Below, piece by piece: positions 13,561-26,700 of a DNA stretch of 62,000 nucleotides (position 1 is its first letter; the number at the start of each line of letters is the position of its first letter). The stretch is from Tubiluchus corallicola. Lineage: Eukaryota > Priapulida > Priapulimorpha > Priapulimorphida > Tubiluchidae. The stretch is from NCBI GenBank assembly GCA_030141605.1, contig JAQGDQ010000322.1, positions 32,501 to 94,500 of the forward strand. The letters run 5' to 3'. A program made the translations under genes and the position numbers. A model generated the notes under the pieces. That model was given only the letters and a program-made list of their open reading frames with translations, was not told the DNA's origin and ran no database searches.

Positions 13561-14217
13561 TGTAGTTTGTTTTGTCGATCAGGTTTGTTGTCATTATGGA
13601 TTTCTTCTTTCTTATTAACTTCTTGCTTTATTTCTTTGCCGAAGTTCTTTGTCTTTTATTTCGCCTCGCTATTTCAGAAACAAAGAAGAGTTAAAGAAAC
13701 CCCTTCAACAAATAGTTTGGTGCAAAGTAACTGTCAGTCAAAACTCATCGTGTGAACAGAGTTCGGTGTTTTGAATGTCATTCTTTTGAAGGGCCTTGTT
13801 GACTAGGCATTAGATGAGCAAGAGATTGCTGAGTTCACCCCAAATCACAGCCAACCACAGTACGATTTTACAATCTGTCAGGTGGGTGAAGCCAGTCAAT
13901 GTTAGGGACCAAATGTGTCATAATGGTTAATTCACAAACTCTTCATACAGTTTCACACTGCAAAATTTCACAGTAATTGACATCTATTGCGGATGTTTAA
14001 GCGAGAGAATTCAATCACTAATCTTGGAGCTGGTGTAATTTACTGAATGCGGAATTGGAATACGTTCTCAGGACAATTTCGGCTGAGCTACAAAGAGGCT
14101 GCAACGATTTCGCGCATTTCAAAAGAATCCCAACGCGTGGTAATCATCCATGCTGGCAAAGGAGATGGTAATTTATTCCTTTTAGTCTGACACTTTCCAG
14201 CGCGTAATCCATAGCTA
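13561..14217. other. No feature seen
   Basis: The left part may be upstream LINE sequence; the remainder carries no recognised exon or repeat. Confidence 0.4.
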
Positions 14218-17152
14218 CATGGAGAGTCAGAGATTAGGCGCTTGCACCCATGAGAGGGTCAGAGATTAGGCGATTGCACCCATGAGAGGGTCAGAGATTA
14301 GGCGCTTGCACCCATGAGAGGGTCAGAGATTAGGCGCTTGCACCCACGAGAGGGTCAGAGATTAGGCGCTTACACCCATGTGAGGGTCAGAGATTAAGCG
14401 CTTGCACCCATGAGAGGGTCAAAGATTAGGCGCTTACACCCATGAGAGGGTCAGAGATTAAGCGCTTACACCCATGTGAGGGTCAAAGATTAGGCGCTTA
14501 CACCCATGAGAGGGTCAGAGATTAAGCGCTTACACCCATGTGAGGGTCAAAGATTAGGCGCTTACACCCATGAGAGGGTCAGAGATTAAGCGTTTACACC
14601 CGTGAGAGGGTCAGAGATTAAGCCTTGCACCCATGAGAGGGTCAGAGATTAAGCGTTTACACCCGTGTGAGGGTCAAAGATTAGGCGCTTACACCCATGA
14701 GAGGGTCAGAGATTAAGCGTTTACACCCATGAGAGGGTCAGAGATTAAGCGCTTACACCCATGAGAGGGTCAGAGATTAAGCCTTGCACCCATGAGAGGG
14801 TCAGAGATTAAGCGCTTACACCCGTGAGAGGGTCAGAGATTAGGCGCTTACACCCATGAGAGGGTCAGAGATTAAGCGTTTACACCCATGAGAGGGTCAG
14901 AGATTAAGCGTTTACACCCACGAGAGGGTCAGAGATTAAGCCTTGCACCCATGAGAGGGTCAGAGATTAAGCGCTTACACCCACGTGAGGGTCAAAGATT
15001 AGGCGCTTACACCCATGAGAGGGTCAGAGATTAAGCGTTTACACCCGTGAGAGGGTCAGAGATTAAGCGCTTACACCCATGAGAGGGTCAGAGATTAAGC
15101 CTTGCACCCACGAGAGGGTCAGAGATTAAGCGTTTACACCCATGAGAGGGTCAGAGATTAAGCCTTGCACCCGTGAGAGGGTCAGAGATTAAGCGCTTAC
15201 ACCCACGAGAGGGTCAGAGATTAAGCCTTACACCCACGAGAGGATCAGAGATTAAGCCTTACACCCACGAGAGGGTCAGAGATTAAGCGCTTGCACCCAT
15301 GAGAGGGTCAAAGATTAGGCGCTTACACCCATGAGAGGGTCAGAGATTAAGCCTTGCACCCACGAGAGGGTCAGAGATTAAGCCTTGCACCCATGAGAGG
15401 GTCAGAGATTAAGCGCTTACACCCATGAGAGGGTCAGAGATTAAGCGCTTACACCCACGAGAGGGTCAGAGATTAAGCCTTGCACCCATGAGAGGGTCAG
15501 AGATTAAGCCTTGCACCCATGAGAGGGTCAGAGATTAAGCCTTACACCCACGAGAGGGTCAGAGATTAAGCCTTACACCCACGAGAGGGTCAGAGATTAA
15601 ACGCTTACACCCATGAGAGGGTCAGAGATTAAGCCTTACACCCATGAGAGGGTCAGAGATTAAACGCTTACACCCATGAGAGGGTCAGAGATTAAGCCTT
15701 ACACCCATGAGAGGGTCAGAGATTAAGCCTTGCACCCATGAGAGGGTCAGAGATTAAGCCTTGCACCCATGAGAGGGTCAGAGATTAAGCCTTGCACCCA
15801 TGAGAGGGTCAGAGATTAAGCCTTGCACCCATGAGAGGGTCAGAGATTAAGCCTTGCACCCACGAGAGGGTCAGAGATTAAGCGCTTACACCCGTGAGAG
15901 GGTCAGAGATTAAGCCTTGCACCCATGAGAGGGTCAGAGATTAAGCCTTACACCCACGAGAGGGTCAGAGATTAAGCCTTACACCCACGAGAGGGTCAGA
16001 GATTAAGCGCTTACACCCACGAGAGGGTCAGAGATTAAGCGCTTGCACCCATGAGAGGGTCAGAGATTAAGCCTTACACCCATGAGAGGGTCAGAGATTA
16101 AACGCTTACACCCATGAGAGGGTCAGAGATTAAGCCTTACACCCATGAGAGGATCAGAGATTAAGCGCTTACACCCATGAGAGGGTCAGAGATTAAGCGT
16201 TTACACCCATGAGAGGGTCAGAGATTAAGCGCTTACACCCATGAGAGGGTCAGAGATTAAGCGCTTACACCCATGTGAGGGTCAAAGATTAAGCGCTTAC
16301 ACCCATGAGAGGGTCAGAGATTAAGCGCTTGCACCCATGAGAGGGTCGGAGATTAGGCGCTTGCACCCGTGAGAGGGTCAGAGATTAAGCGCTTACACCC
16401 ATGAGAGGGTCAGAGATTAAGCGCTTACACCCATGAGAGGGTCAGAGATTAAGCGCTTACACCCATGAGAGGGTCAGAGATTAAGCCTTGCACCCATGAG
16501 AGGGTCAGAGATTAAGCGCTTACACCCATGAGAGGGTCAGAGATTAAGCGCTTGCACCCATGAGAGGGTCAGAGATTAAGCCTTACACCCATGAGAGGGT
16601 CAGAGATTAAACGCTTACACCCATGAGAGGGTCAGAGATTAAGCCTTACACCCATGAGAGGATCAGAGATTAAGCGCTTACACCCATGAGAGGGTCAGAG
16701 ATTAAGCGTTTACACCCATGAGAGGGTCAGAGATTAAGCGCTTACACCCACGAGAGGGTCAGAGATTAAGCGTTTACACCCACGAGAGGGTCAGAGATTA
16801 AGCGTTTACACCCACGAGAGGGTCAGAGATTAAGCGCTTGCACCCATGAGAGGGTCAGAGATTAAGCGCTTACACCCATGAGAGGGTCAGAGATTAAGCG
16901 TTTACACCCACGAGAGGATCAGAGATTAAGCGCTTACACCCACGAGAGGATCAGAGATTAAGCGCTTACACCCACGAGAGGGTCAAAGATTAGGCGCTTA
17001 CACCCACGAGAGGATCAGAGATTAAGCGTTTACACCCACGAGAGGGTCAGAGATTAAGCGCTTGCACCCATGAGAGGGTCAGAGATTAAGCCTTACACCC
17101 ATGAGAGGGTCAGAGATTAAACGCTTACACCCATGTGAGGATCAGAGATTAA
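14218..17152. repeat. 31/32-bp minisatellite, about 90 copies (2.9 kb)
   Basis: Units read GAGAGGGTCAGAGATTAAGC then GCTTACACCCAT (32 bp) or CTTGCACCCAT (31 bp). Variants ATGAG/ACGAG/GTGAG/ATGTG and AAGC/AGGC interleave in recurring blocks. It is the largest array here. No spacers, so not CRISPR-like. Confidence 0.97.
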
Positions 17153-17540
17153 ATAATAAATAAACGGCAAATGAATAAGCAAATCAATGAACAAATGAAT
17201 GAATGGGTGAATAGATAAACAGATAAATAAAAAAATGAATACGCTAATAGATCAATCAATAAATGAATCAATGAACAAACGGCTGTATAAATGAATTAAT
17301 TAATAAATAAAAAAGACGAGTAAATAATAACTGAATGAATAAGTAAACGAACGAATGAATGAATAAATGAAGAAATGAAAGAACGAATGCACTAACAGAA
17401 TAACCAATAAATGAATGAATGAATAAGTAAACGAATGAACGAATGAATAAACGAAGAAATGAAAGAACGAATGCACTAACAGAATAACCAATGAATGAAT
17501 GAATGAATAAGTAAACGAATGAACGAATGAATGCAATTTA
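17153..17540. repeat. Degenerate AATGAATA-type tract with an internal ~85-bp duplication
   Basis: Tetranucleotide-like AATG/AATA/AACG sequence abutting the 31/32-bp array. A block including GAATGCACTAACAGAATAAC is repeated at about 17385 and 17470. Confidence 0.85.
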
Positions 17541-17972
17541 AACGTACTAATCAAGACAGGATTGTTCTAATTTACTACATCAAGTTCATCATCAGTACCA
17601 GACAATTAAATGCATAAAAATGAACACTTTTTCACAGACAAACAAAATTCAATCAGTTTATTAACTATTCACATTTAGAATAATTGACTATAATCAATCC
17701 AATTAATTAATAATACTATTATTGGTTAAGTAACTAACAACACTATAAATTACTAAAAGTTCTTCCACTGTAAGCAAGCCAGCAGAAATGATCAGCATTC
17801 AATAATTAGGTGCTTGAAATATTTTTCTCATTAACAAATAAGTTATTTACACACAGAACAATTATGAATTATAACACAGAGAGACTGAAACATCCATTAC
17901 TGTAATTACCTTGTTCGTTACTAGTATTATTCATTAATAAAATGAAATTCTACGCATGTTTGCAGCAGTAGA
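17541..17972. other. No feature seen
   Basis: AT-rich unique sequence, no exon or repeat recognised. Confidence 0.5.
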
Positions 17973-18240
17973 GCTCATGCAGACTGTCAAGACTCAACAT
18001 TATTTGCTGTCATGCAACAATGTGAACAAATTGAATATGACACACGTAATGACACATTTAAGGCTCATGCAGACTGTCAAGACTCAACATTATTTGCTGT
18101 CATGCAACAATGTGAACAAATTGAATATGACACACGTAATGACACATTTAGGGCTCATGCAGACTGTCAAGACTCAACATTATTTGCTGTCATGCAACAA
18201 TGTGAACAAATTGAATATGACACACGTAATGACACATTTT
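17973..18240. repeat. 90-bp tandem repeat, three copies
   Basis: Copies begin GCTCATGCAGACTGTCAAGA at 17973, 18063 and 18153 and are nearly identical. As 90 is a multiple of three, two overlapping plus-strand frames stay open across it; no homology, signal or splice support makes either a gene. Confidence 0.95.
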
Positions 18241-18905
18241 ACAGACGAATTCACGCGGAGTTTATCAAACTCAAGCGAAACAAACTTTATAAATAGATTC
18301 AACCATAAGCACAACATTCACAAAGCTGCTCATTGGAAGCAAGTCACTGTGCAAATGACCTTTGAAACTCACTTTTGGCAAAAGCGATGCCACGATGACC
18401 CACGTGGAGACCACATATAAGGTACCATAGTTACTTAAACTAATATAAAGACAAATGAGGAAAACTGACCATTAATTTCTAACAATCGATACATTTTTGA
18501 CACGAATAACTTTTTTTCCATACAGGTCAGCATTGGTAAGAAATCAAAACACAGAATAAGAAGTACAAAAGTTATACAAGTAATGTTCACCTGTACAACA
18601 CCTGTTTAGAATCTACAGTACCTGAACTGCACATTTCTAAAATACAATGATAAATATGCAACTATTCTGATATGTTAATTTTACAATTTTATAGAAAGAC
18701 AATTAGATTCACAACGTTTAAAAAACTTACACCTACAAAAATACATCGTGATTTCATAATAAAAGAACTAAATGAAAAATACACGTGAAAATAGTTACTT
18801 AAACTATCATTAATTAATAATGACTGTTATTGCCATAATTTTTAAAAGCCATTGCAATTTATATTGCCCAATTTTATGGGTAACGAGTTAGGGAAAGGAG
18901 ACACT
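18241..18905. other. No feature seen
   Basis: No supported exon. The open frame from the 90-bp repeat runs on to 18420 without recognisable motif. Confidence 0.4.
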
Positions 18906-18980
18906 GAAAAACTGTGGACTAGTTGGGATTTGAACCCAAGACCTTGGCTTCTACTAATGTGGTACCCATGCTCTACCACA
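18906..18980 (-). pseudogene. tRNA-like sequence (tRNA pseudogene or SINE head)
   Basis: On the minus strand it has an A-box-like TGGTAGAGCATGG, a perfect five-pair T-arm (TTGGG TTCAAAT CCCAA) with B-box GGTTCAAATCC, and a T-run after the 3' end as for Pol III termination. The 5' acceptor strand does not pair with CTAGTCC and no clean anticodon stem is seen, so it is unlikely to be a working tRNA. Confidence 0.6.
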
Positions 18981-19882
18981 AATTTTCAGAAAACGAACTC
19001 TTATTGTTTGTTTAGGGTCAAAATTACAAATTACAAATCTTCATGTACAAAACCAGCAAGTATCAGCAAGTTGCGTAAAATACGAAAATTAGTGTGGACA
19101 TTAACCACTGCGTTTGGACCTGGTGCAAGTTCTGTGTAGTGCTTGGTCGAATCTGCAAACCAGCAGTCGGAAGGTAATACCTTCTAACCACGTCAAGACG
19201 CTAAGTTTATTATAGCGACTTTCGATCAACTTTCAAGCTTCAGTAACCTCAATATTAAAGTTTAACAAAGGTTAGGAAATGTTAACACAACACAAACAGT
19301 TTAGACAATCTTCTTAAAGCTAAGTAGTTTTTGACTGAATAACAAACTTGGGAAACTGATTAACTATTAAAGATTCATGCTCTTGCTTTATAGACACACG
19401 AAAGCTTTTCATAATCACAGGAAACGACAATAAACTCAAGACAAACAAGCCGATATTAGCATTAATAATACATGGATATGTCATTTCCCGGAAATATTGC
19501 CTGATGCAGATTTTATGTCATTGAATTCTACAGGTTTTTATTGAGCACAAAAGACAGAGAGACGCCAGAATAAAAAAATTATGACGTACAGGTGAAGAAA
19601 TTGTAAACGGGAGAAGAACTTACAGAATACATTTTGCAATCGCTATCGAATCAGCAGCCTGTTCTACTGAACCTTGTTAATGCATATCAGATCTCAAGTG
19701 TGAGACGTTTCAACTCTAGCGGCGTTTGCAAGAATCTCGTGATTTTAAATGATTTCTCATAGTTTCACAGTAATTACAAATTACCAACTAGCGCTCTGAA
19801 ATAGACGTCTTTGCGTATTATCAAACAGAATACATTACTTATATAGAAATAATTTACTCCACTCTACATTGTATGACCACTA
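18981..19882. other. No feature seen
   Basis: Unique sequence; no exon, RNA or repeat recognised. Confidence 0.5.
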
Positions 19883-20340
19883 CAGTCATTTGCAAAAGTT
19901 TAAGACCAAGCTCGAGTTTTCGGGATTTTCATCATACTGTACCTGAATGGCCTGGAAACGGCCCGGACCTCAATCCGATAGAGAATCTCTGGGAGATACT
20001 GAAGGATAAGGTGGCAGACAGGCAGCCATCAAGTGCTGAAGACTTGCGAAGAGTTATCAAGGACGTTTGGGTTAAAGAAATTACTTCCGAGTACTGCCAA
20101 AACCTAATTTCCAGTATGCCTCTTAGAATGAAGGCAGTGATTGACAACTTCGGCAGCCATACAAAGTACTAAAATGTTCAAGGACTGTGACTATTTTTGG
20201 ATAAAAACATACAAACTATGCTGTAGTATATTTTTCTAGAAGAATAAATGAATAGTTTTTAGATGGAACCGTGTTAAACGATGGTTTTTGACAATTTTCA
20301 GGAAAAAATCGCTTTGGTCTTAAACTTTTGCAATTGATTG
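19883..20340 (+). mobile_element. Internally deleted Tc1/mariner element, 458 bp
   Basis: Flanked by TA on both sides, with inverted ends sharing TTGCAAAAGTTTAAGACCA. The inside keeps the C-terminal end of a Tc1-type transposase: WPGNGPDLNPIENLWEILKD, then KVADRQPSSAEDLRRVIKDV, stop at 20170-20172. DLNPIENLW includes the last catalytic D/E region of the DDE domain; the rest of the enzyme is missing. It sits just downstream of the TMEM106 stop. Confidence 0.92.
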
Positions 20341-20534
20341 TACAACAACACTAACTGCCAATAAAGTAACCTCTATGGTGTCCGTGGTAATCCGTACGCG
20401 ACAACTAAGTCTACACCATAAGAGCAGTACCTAACTTAAATAAACTGCATGTTACATGAATACATATTATCACAGGAAGAAAGCACTCATCGACGTCATG
20501 ACTCAGATCCACTTTGTCTGACGAGAGGAACTCA

Positions 20535-20724
20535 TCATGTCATTCGGATCACATCATTCCACTCATCGGTTTCCGCAAGAATTGGGACTTCTGTTGACGG
20601 TGCTGTAGTTGTCGTTGCTGTCGTTGTCGTAGTTGTAGTCGCTGTTGGCGAACAGTTTACATATTGAAATGTTGTTAAGCTTACTTGTTCTACATGGTTT
20701 AAGTAAGTTGTGTCTACTGTGGTC
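20535..20724 (-). CDS. TMEM106: TMEM106 exon 6 (stop codon, Thr-rich tail)
   Basis: 190-bp final exon after acceptor TTTTCTAG. It encodes TTVDTTYLNHVEQVSLTTFQ then YVNC, aligned to human [22 protein letters not shown]. Beyond the Cys come 38 residues, opening SPTATTTTTTTATTTTAPST and ending at TGA 20537-20535; the human protein has about 21 there. The Thr run comes from a degenerate (GTT/GTC)n-like tract on the plus strand and may be O-glycosylated. Confidence 0.9.
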
Positions 20725-23700
20725 CTAGAAAATGAAAAAAATACAACATCAAAACCATGATCTTCATTAGTAAAATTTGCACAACTAATGCAAAAATGTC
20801 CAAGAATACCGTAAAATCATGACAGTTTTTATATAGCATTGGTAAAGTTCACGCCAGTATTTACTCTTCCCAAAGGTACAGTGTTTTACCCACATTCAGA
20901 CGTGTATCCCCCCCCCCACTCTTCAACGACAGCCTAAGGCCCGTGTCACACAGAGAAAGGCGTAAGAAACAATTCGTAATCCACAATCCGTAAGCCATCT
21001 TCCATCTTCCGTAAGACTCATGTCATAATCCGCGGTATGCGTGTTACTCCGTGTTTCTTTTGGCTGGAGACACGAAATTACTGCTTTAATACAGACTGTA
21101 GTTGAACAGTTAATATAATTTTACTCATTACAGCATAGCAGGTTGTCAATCGCATGCATTGTACAATATGACTGAATGGTAAATCCTGCCTGTTGCATGT
21201 AATGTAATACAGCAGTTGTAAATCAGTGTTGTGGGTTAAAATACTTTTTGATGTTTATTTTATGCCCGTGTTTTTGAATTCTTCTGATATAAATGAATTT
21301 TGTATCGCAAAAAGAGCAATTACACTAATTTTCACATTAGTAATAAAGCAAAAACACCTTATGACAAATGAAATTAATGACCAAACTCATTTCGCGATAA
21401 GAAACGCTCAAAATGGCTTGCAAGGAGCGTACCGTGGATTATGGAAAACACCCTACGGTAGGCAGCAAATGGTAAATGGATCATCTGTATGACAGGGCCC
21501 ATTGATAAGTGTAATAAGGTGCCTCTTTCTCCGCCCAGCTTCTTACGCCTTACGGAATGTATCCAGCTCCGTGTGCCAGGAGCTCTCACAGGACAGAACA
21601 GAGATAAACAATAAAACATTATGTGCCATAATTATGCTTTAAAACAGTTGATTTAGAGAGAGGAACAATAACACCTTATGTGCCATAACTATGCTTTAAA
21701 ACAGTTGATTTAGAGAGAGGAACAATAACACATTATGTGCCATAACTATGCTTTAAAACAGTTGATTTAGAGAGAGGAACAATAACACATTATGTGCCAT
21801 AACTATGCTTTAAAACAGTTGATTTAAAGAGAGGAACAATAACACATGATGTGCCATAACTATGCTCTAAAACAGTTGATTTAGAGAGAGGAACAATAAC
21901 ACATTATGTGCCATAACTATGCTCTAAAACAGTTGATTTAGAGAGAGGAACAATAACACATTATGTGCCATAATTATGCTTTAAAACAGTTGATTTAAAG
22001 ACAGGAACAATAACACATTATGTGCCATAACTATGCTTTAAAACAGTTTATTTAGAGAGAGGAACAATAACACATTATGTGCCATAATTATGCTTTAAAA
22101 CAGTTTATTTAGAGAGAGGAACAATAACACATGTGCCATAACTATTCTTTAAAACAGTTGATTTAGAGAGAAGAACAATAACACATTATGTGCCATAATT
22201 ATGCTTTAAAACAGTTGATTTAAAGAGAGGAACAATAACACATTATGTGACATAACTATGCTGTAAAACAGTTGATTTAAAGAGAGGAACAATAACACAT
22301 TATGTGCCATAACTATGCTTTAAAACAGTTGATTTAGAGAGAGGAACAATAACACATTATGTGCCATAACTATGCTTTAAAACAGTTGATTTAGAGAGAG
22401 GAACAATAACACATTATGTGCCATAACTATGCTTTAAAACAGTTGATTTAGAGAGAGGAACAATAACACATTATGTGCCATAACTATGCTTTAAAACAGT
22501 TTATTTAGAGAGATAAACAATAACACATTATGTGCCATAACTATGCTTTAAAACAGTTTATTTAGAGAGATAAACAATAACACATTATGTGCCATAACTA
22601 TGCTTTAAAACAGTTTATTTAGAGAGATAAACAATAACACATTATGTGCCATAACTATGCTTTAAAACAGTTTATTTAGAGAGATAAACAATAACACATT
22701 ATGTGCCATAACTATGCTTTAAAACAGTTGATTTGGAGAGAGGAACAATAACACATTATGTGCCATAACTATGCTTTAAAAGCAGTTTAGTTGAAGAGAA
22801 GAACACGCGAATCATACATGATGGTACCATATGACTGAAGTAAGTTTATCAGGAGTTTCTTTTTGAAGGGGGCGACAAGTGTCGATTGATTAGTTATCTC
22901 ACATGTTTCATTTATAAAGTGACATGATTTATAAAGTTTCATGTGAAATACGTGAAATCGGAAAAACTGTAATTTCCGCTTACATAATGCAATAATTCTT
23001 TTCACAGTTCCAGCGATTAATGATGATCGTGAAAAGGTCAAAGGTTAAGTGCACCAGACAACACAATTGTGTACACTTGACAATGCCTTGCAGCCAAAGC
23101 TGTTGTAATAGTTACCGTATTAACAGCTAGCTAGAACTTTGCCTAGTTCATTTTTTCTTGTTCCCAAGCAAAATCCTGCTCGTAAATCACTCTACATCAG
23201 GGGTGTGCAAATTGCGGCCCGCCAAGAGAATTTGTGCGGCCCGCGAAGAGATTTGTCAACCTAATGAAAGTGCGGCCCAGGCGATTAATTGAGTGTATCC
23301 AGCTGAAGTCCGTGCCACGATCCCAAAGATAGTGCGGGTAGTTTTTTCTACTAGATCGGATGCCATTAACCCTTACAAGACGGTTGTAGCTTAATGTCAC
23401 TGTACTACACAGACTGTGTGATACACGTTACTAATATGCATTGTATTGAAATTACCACTATCTGTGCTGAAAGTAGAAATATATGGTTTGTAATATAAAT
23501 TTTAGTGACTTCTAAAATAGTTTCTTGAGTGTAGTAGTAATGATGTACGCAGGTCGGATGCAAAAAAATCGTTATTAGGCCTTTCTGTACTTGGCTCCTT
23601 GATCAAACTGCGTGTGGCCCGCAGGAATTGCGGGAAAGTTTAATGTGGCCCGCCTAGTCAGATAATTTGCACACCCCTGCTCTACATACAGACTAATACA

Positions 23701-26700
23701 TAATCAGCTAAAATCCATGTAAAAGAGCAGGATTTACTGAAGTGATGGTGCAAGCAGCTTTGCTTTAACCTTTGACTTACAGCAACGGTGCATGTGCACA
23801 ATGAAACTGTGAAAAGAGTTATTTTTAATGCTTAAAACTTAAAAGAAAAATTGTTGAAAACGAGTTTGTCTTTGCCTGCACAATCTGCATGGCATTTTGC
23901 CTTGACTGTTTGTACATGAATACTGAATGAAGCCAGTGGCTACTGTTAGATATATTAACACCACATATATACGATTAAATATTAGATATATTAGTCTGCT
24001 AAATATATTAACACCAGCCAGAAAAAATGCAATTCTTAATAACTAACATGCAAGTCGTAAAAGACGTATTTTATTTACTGATTTTCTATATAAAGCAAGT
24101 GAGGCTGTGGGTGAAACAATCATGCAGTAAAAAATTCCACAGATAAGAGGTCAGGGGAAAGTATATTTATACCTTTTGTTACCTAACTAAATCATCTAAT
24201 GAAGGCAGCAAAAGGGAGCTTCCAACCAAATTGTCGGCATTTAGGGGGGAATTACAGTTCGGGAATTATGGTCTCGACAGCTTCTGGTGAAGAAAGAAAC
24301 AACTGACCTTGAATGAACATGAAAATACATGGCTGACAACATATCAGACCCAACCAGATTACCAACAAGATTTGTCAATCTATCAAGTGGGTTGAGGTAA
24401 CGAGGCTGAGGCATGAAAATGCATGGTTGACAACATATCAGACTCAACCAGATTAACAATACGATTCGTCAATCTATCAAGTGGGTTGAGGTAACAAGGC
24501 TGAGGCATGAAAATATGTGGCTGACAACATATCAGACTCAACCAGATTAACAATAAGATTCGTCAATCTATCAAGTGGGTTGAGGTAACAAGGTCGAGGC
24601 ACCAGCCCTATTGTGGCTGCAGTATTCCATGCAAGAAAAGACAGTTGAGATCGAGTCCAGCACTGGAGGGACAGATTTGGATCGTCTTGACTACAATACA
24701 GGTAATCTCCTTTTGATAAAGCAAACGATATCTTTGTACGTCTCTGAAAGATACTTTTTCATCTAAGATTGGAACACAAGCACAGGGCAAGCAAACATGG
24801 CAACCCCTTCAAAGCGATACGTTTTCCACATTTTCTAATTGGGAGTTGTTCAGTTTCGTACGGAATCGTATCATTAGCTGGTTTAAAAACCGTGAGATTA
24901 AAAACTGATAATCTGTTAGTCGGTAGCTATTTGAGAAAACGAATTCTTGAAATTTGTGTGTAAATAAACATGGTTAAATTAAAAGTAGTACTTACACAAA
25001 AGCAAAAGCAATGTAATGCATCCATGTGGTGGGACTACTGCAAAATTTCCTACAGAGAAATAATTTCAAATTGGTGCATGCGTTAAGTCTACTAATTAGT
25101 GCAGTTTTTTAATGAGGCAGTTTCAAACCATTGCATCCAAATTAAACAGCAAATAACTGGAAATTTTAACAATTCTGCTAAAAGGAAAAGAGTTACCAAC
25201 AAATGTACTGTACTGTTCATAGCATTCGAAAACAACATTTGAAACTGCCCACGTGTTAGCCAGTCACCCATACAACTACCACACTACCTACAGCAGTTAC
25301 TTACATAAACGTGATGAACACCTCGTTGCCCATCATCTTGCAAAATAAGCTAGAGAATGAAAATAGAAAGACAAAACTTCAGACAAGAGTAGCAACAAAA
25401 CACTACACAAAAAGCGTATCCCATAATCCTGTGCGTGTGCACAAGATCACGCTGTTATTAAGAAAAAAGTGGTTCACCCGAACGGGGACTCCGTTTTTGC
25501 GTATTAACATTAAAGGAAAACCGGACGATTTTGTAGACATTAGTTCAAAATAAAGCATACTCTAAAATACAGAAAACTACAATAGCTTTTTTAAAATCAA
25601 AGCTTAGATTAAATAATAATTACCTTGGATAGTTAAATTTTGTTAAATTTTTAAAGCTATGCACAGCTCAGCTAATCCACTAAGACTGACAATGGCACCT
25701 TTTTATCACATTCACGTGGCCGACAAATAGGCGTTGTACATTGATAAGCATGATCATGACCTGAAGAGATGTCAGTGTGATGTAGAGCCCATTTTCATGA
25801 CATCACATCAGCGTCTTATAGCAACGTTCGCTTACACAAACCTGCTTGACGTGCAAGGAAGATGTCTACCATTGCATAAAATGTGGTTAATTTGTGATGT
25901 AAGTGACAGGCTGTGTTCGGTTGCCGTTAATTAACTTTCCAAGGTAATGTTTCAAATATTAGAAACAACTGCTAATTTTTACACGTAACAAAATGTATAT
26001 TTTGGACAGTAAATGAAAATGAGATCGAGTCTAATCGAACGTCCGGTTTTCCTTTAACTACAAATGATACGGTGAATCAAAATGCCATCAATGTGAAAAA
26101 ACACTTGTTGTGTTGACACCATTTGCAAATTGGTGATGTTAGCGGGCACTTGGGCTAGCAAACAATTACTGTTACATCGTAATTTACACACCACAGGCCC
26201 AACCAAGACAAATAAACAAGCTAAGCATGGCAGTGGCGGAAACCTATTAAATTTAGACAGAAGCGCCTACACATAAATCTTTACGCACCGTGGTATTAAG
26301 AATGGCAACACCGATGCAGGTCAGTTGTATGCAATAAAATATTTTGACATGTCAAACTGCTTTAATCATCTCTTTCGTTATCCTTTAAGTTAAACTATTT
26401 AAAATAGTTCATATTAAAATAAAAATTGCACAGACAGCACAGCTTTTAAATAAGTATTCATAAAAATTCATTTAGAGGAAACAAAAAATGCATAAAAAAA
26501 TGGGTAGAAAGTTAGTGACACTGAAATATTAGTGTGACAGAAAACTAACATTAGTTAATAAACGCAATGAAAACAAAAACAAAAATTACTAATAGATTAC
26601 TGCATAATTAACAAAGTTTAAATATTTGACAGATATGAACTCTGTTGAAGTTCAAAAACTCTTTGCTGGATATTTCAGTAACTGTAGACCTCATGAGTTT

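Larger units (their letters stand above)
20725..24995. other. TMEM106 intron 5
   Basis: Between exons 6 and 5. Holds the 57-bp array, a hAT MITE in a fold-back repeat and a 94-bp triplicate. 20935-21560 has transposon-like ends (GTGTCACAC near 20944 and CCGTGTGCC near 21572) that match only poorly. Confidence 0.8.

Noticed and set aside
14218-17152. CRISPR-like array
   Set aside because: Repeats are directly contiguous with no unique spacers and the genome is eukaryotic.
17956-18420. 154-residue protein with three internal repeats
   Set aside because: Two overlapping frames are equally open because the repeat is 90 bp; composition is not protein-like and no motif is seen.
18906-18980. Functional tRNA gene
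   Set aside because: T-arm and B-box are good, but acceptor pairing and anticodon stem are missing.
20935-21580. Complete DNA transposon in TMEM106 intron 5
   Set aside because: End sequences (GTGTCACAC / CCGTGTGCC) match too poorly and no target duplication was found.
25290-25335. Alternative TMEM106 exon 5 (acceptor TTTTGCAAG, donor GTAAGT, reading GVHHVY)
   Set aside because: Phase does not fit exons 4 and 6, while 24996-25037 fits both phase and alignment.
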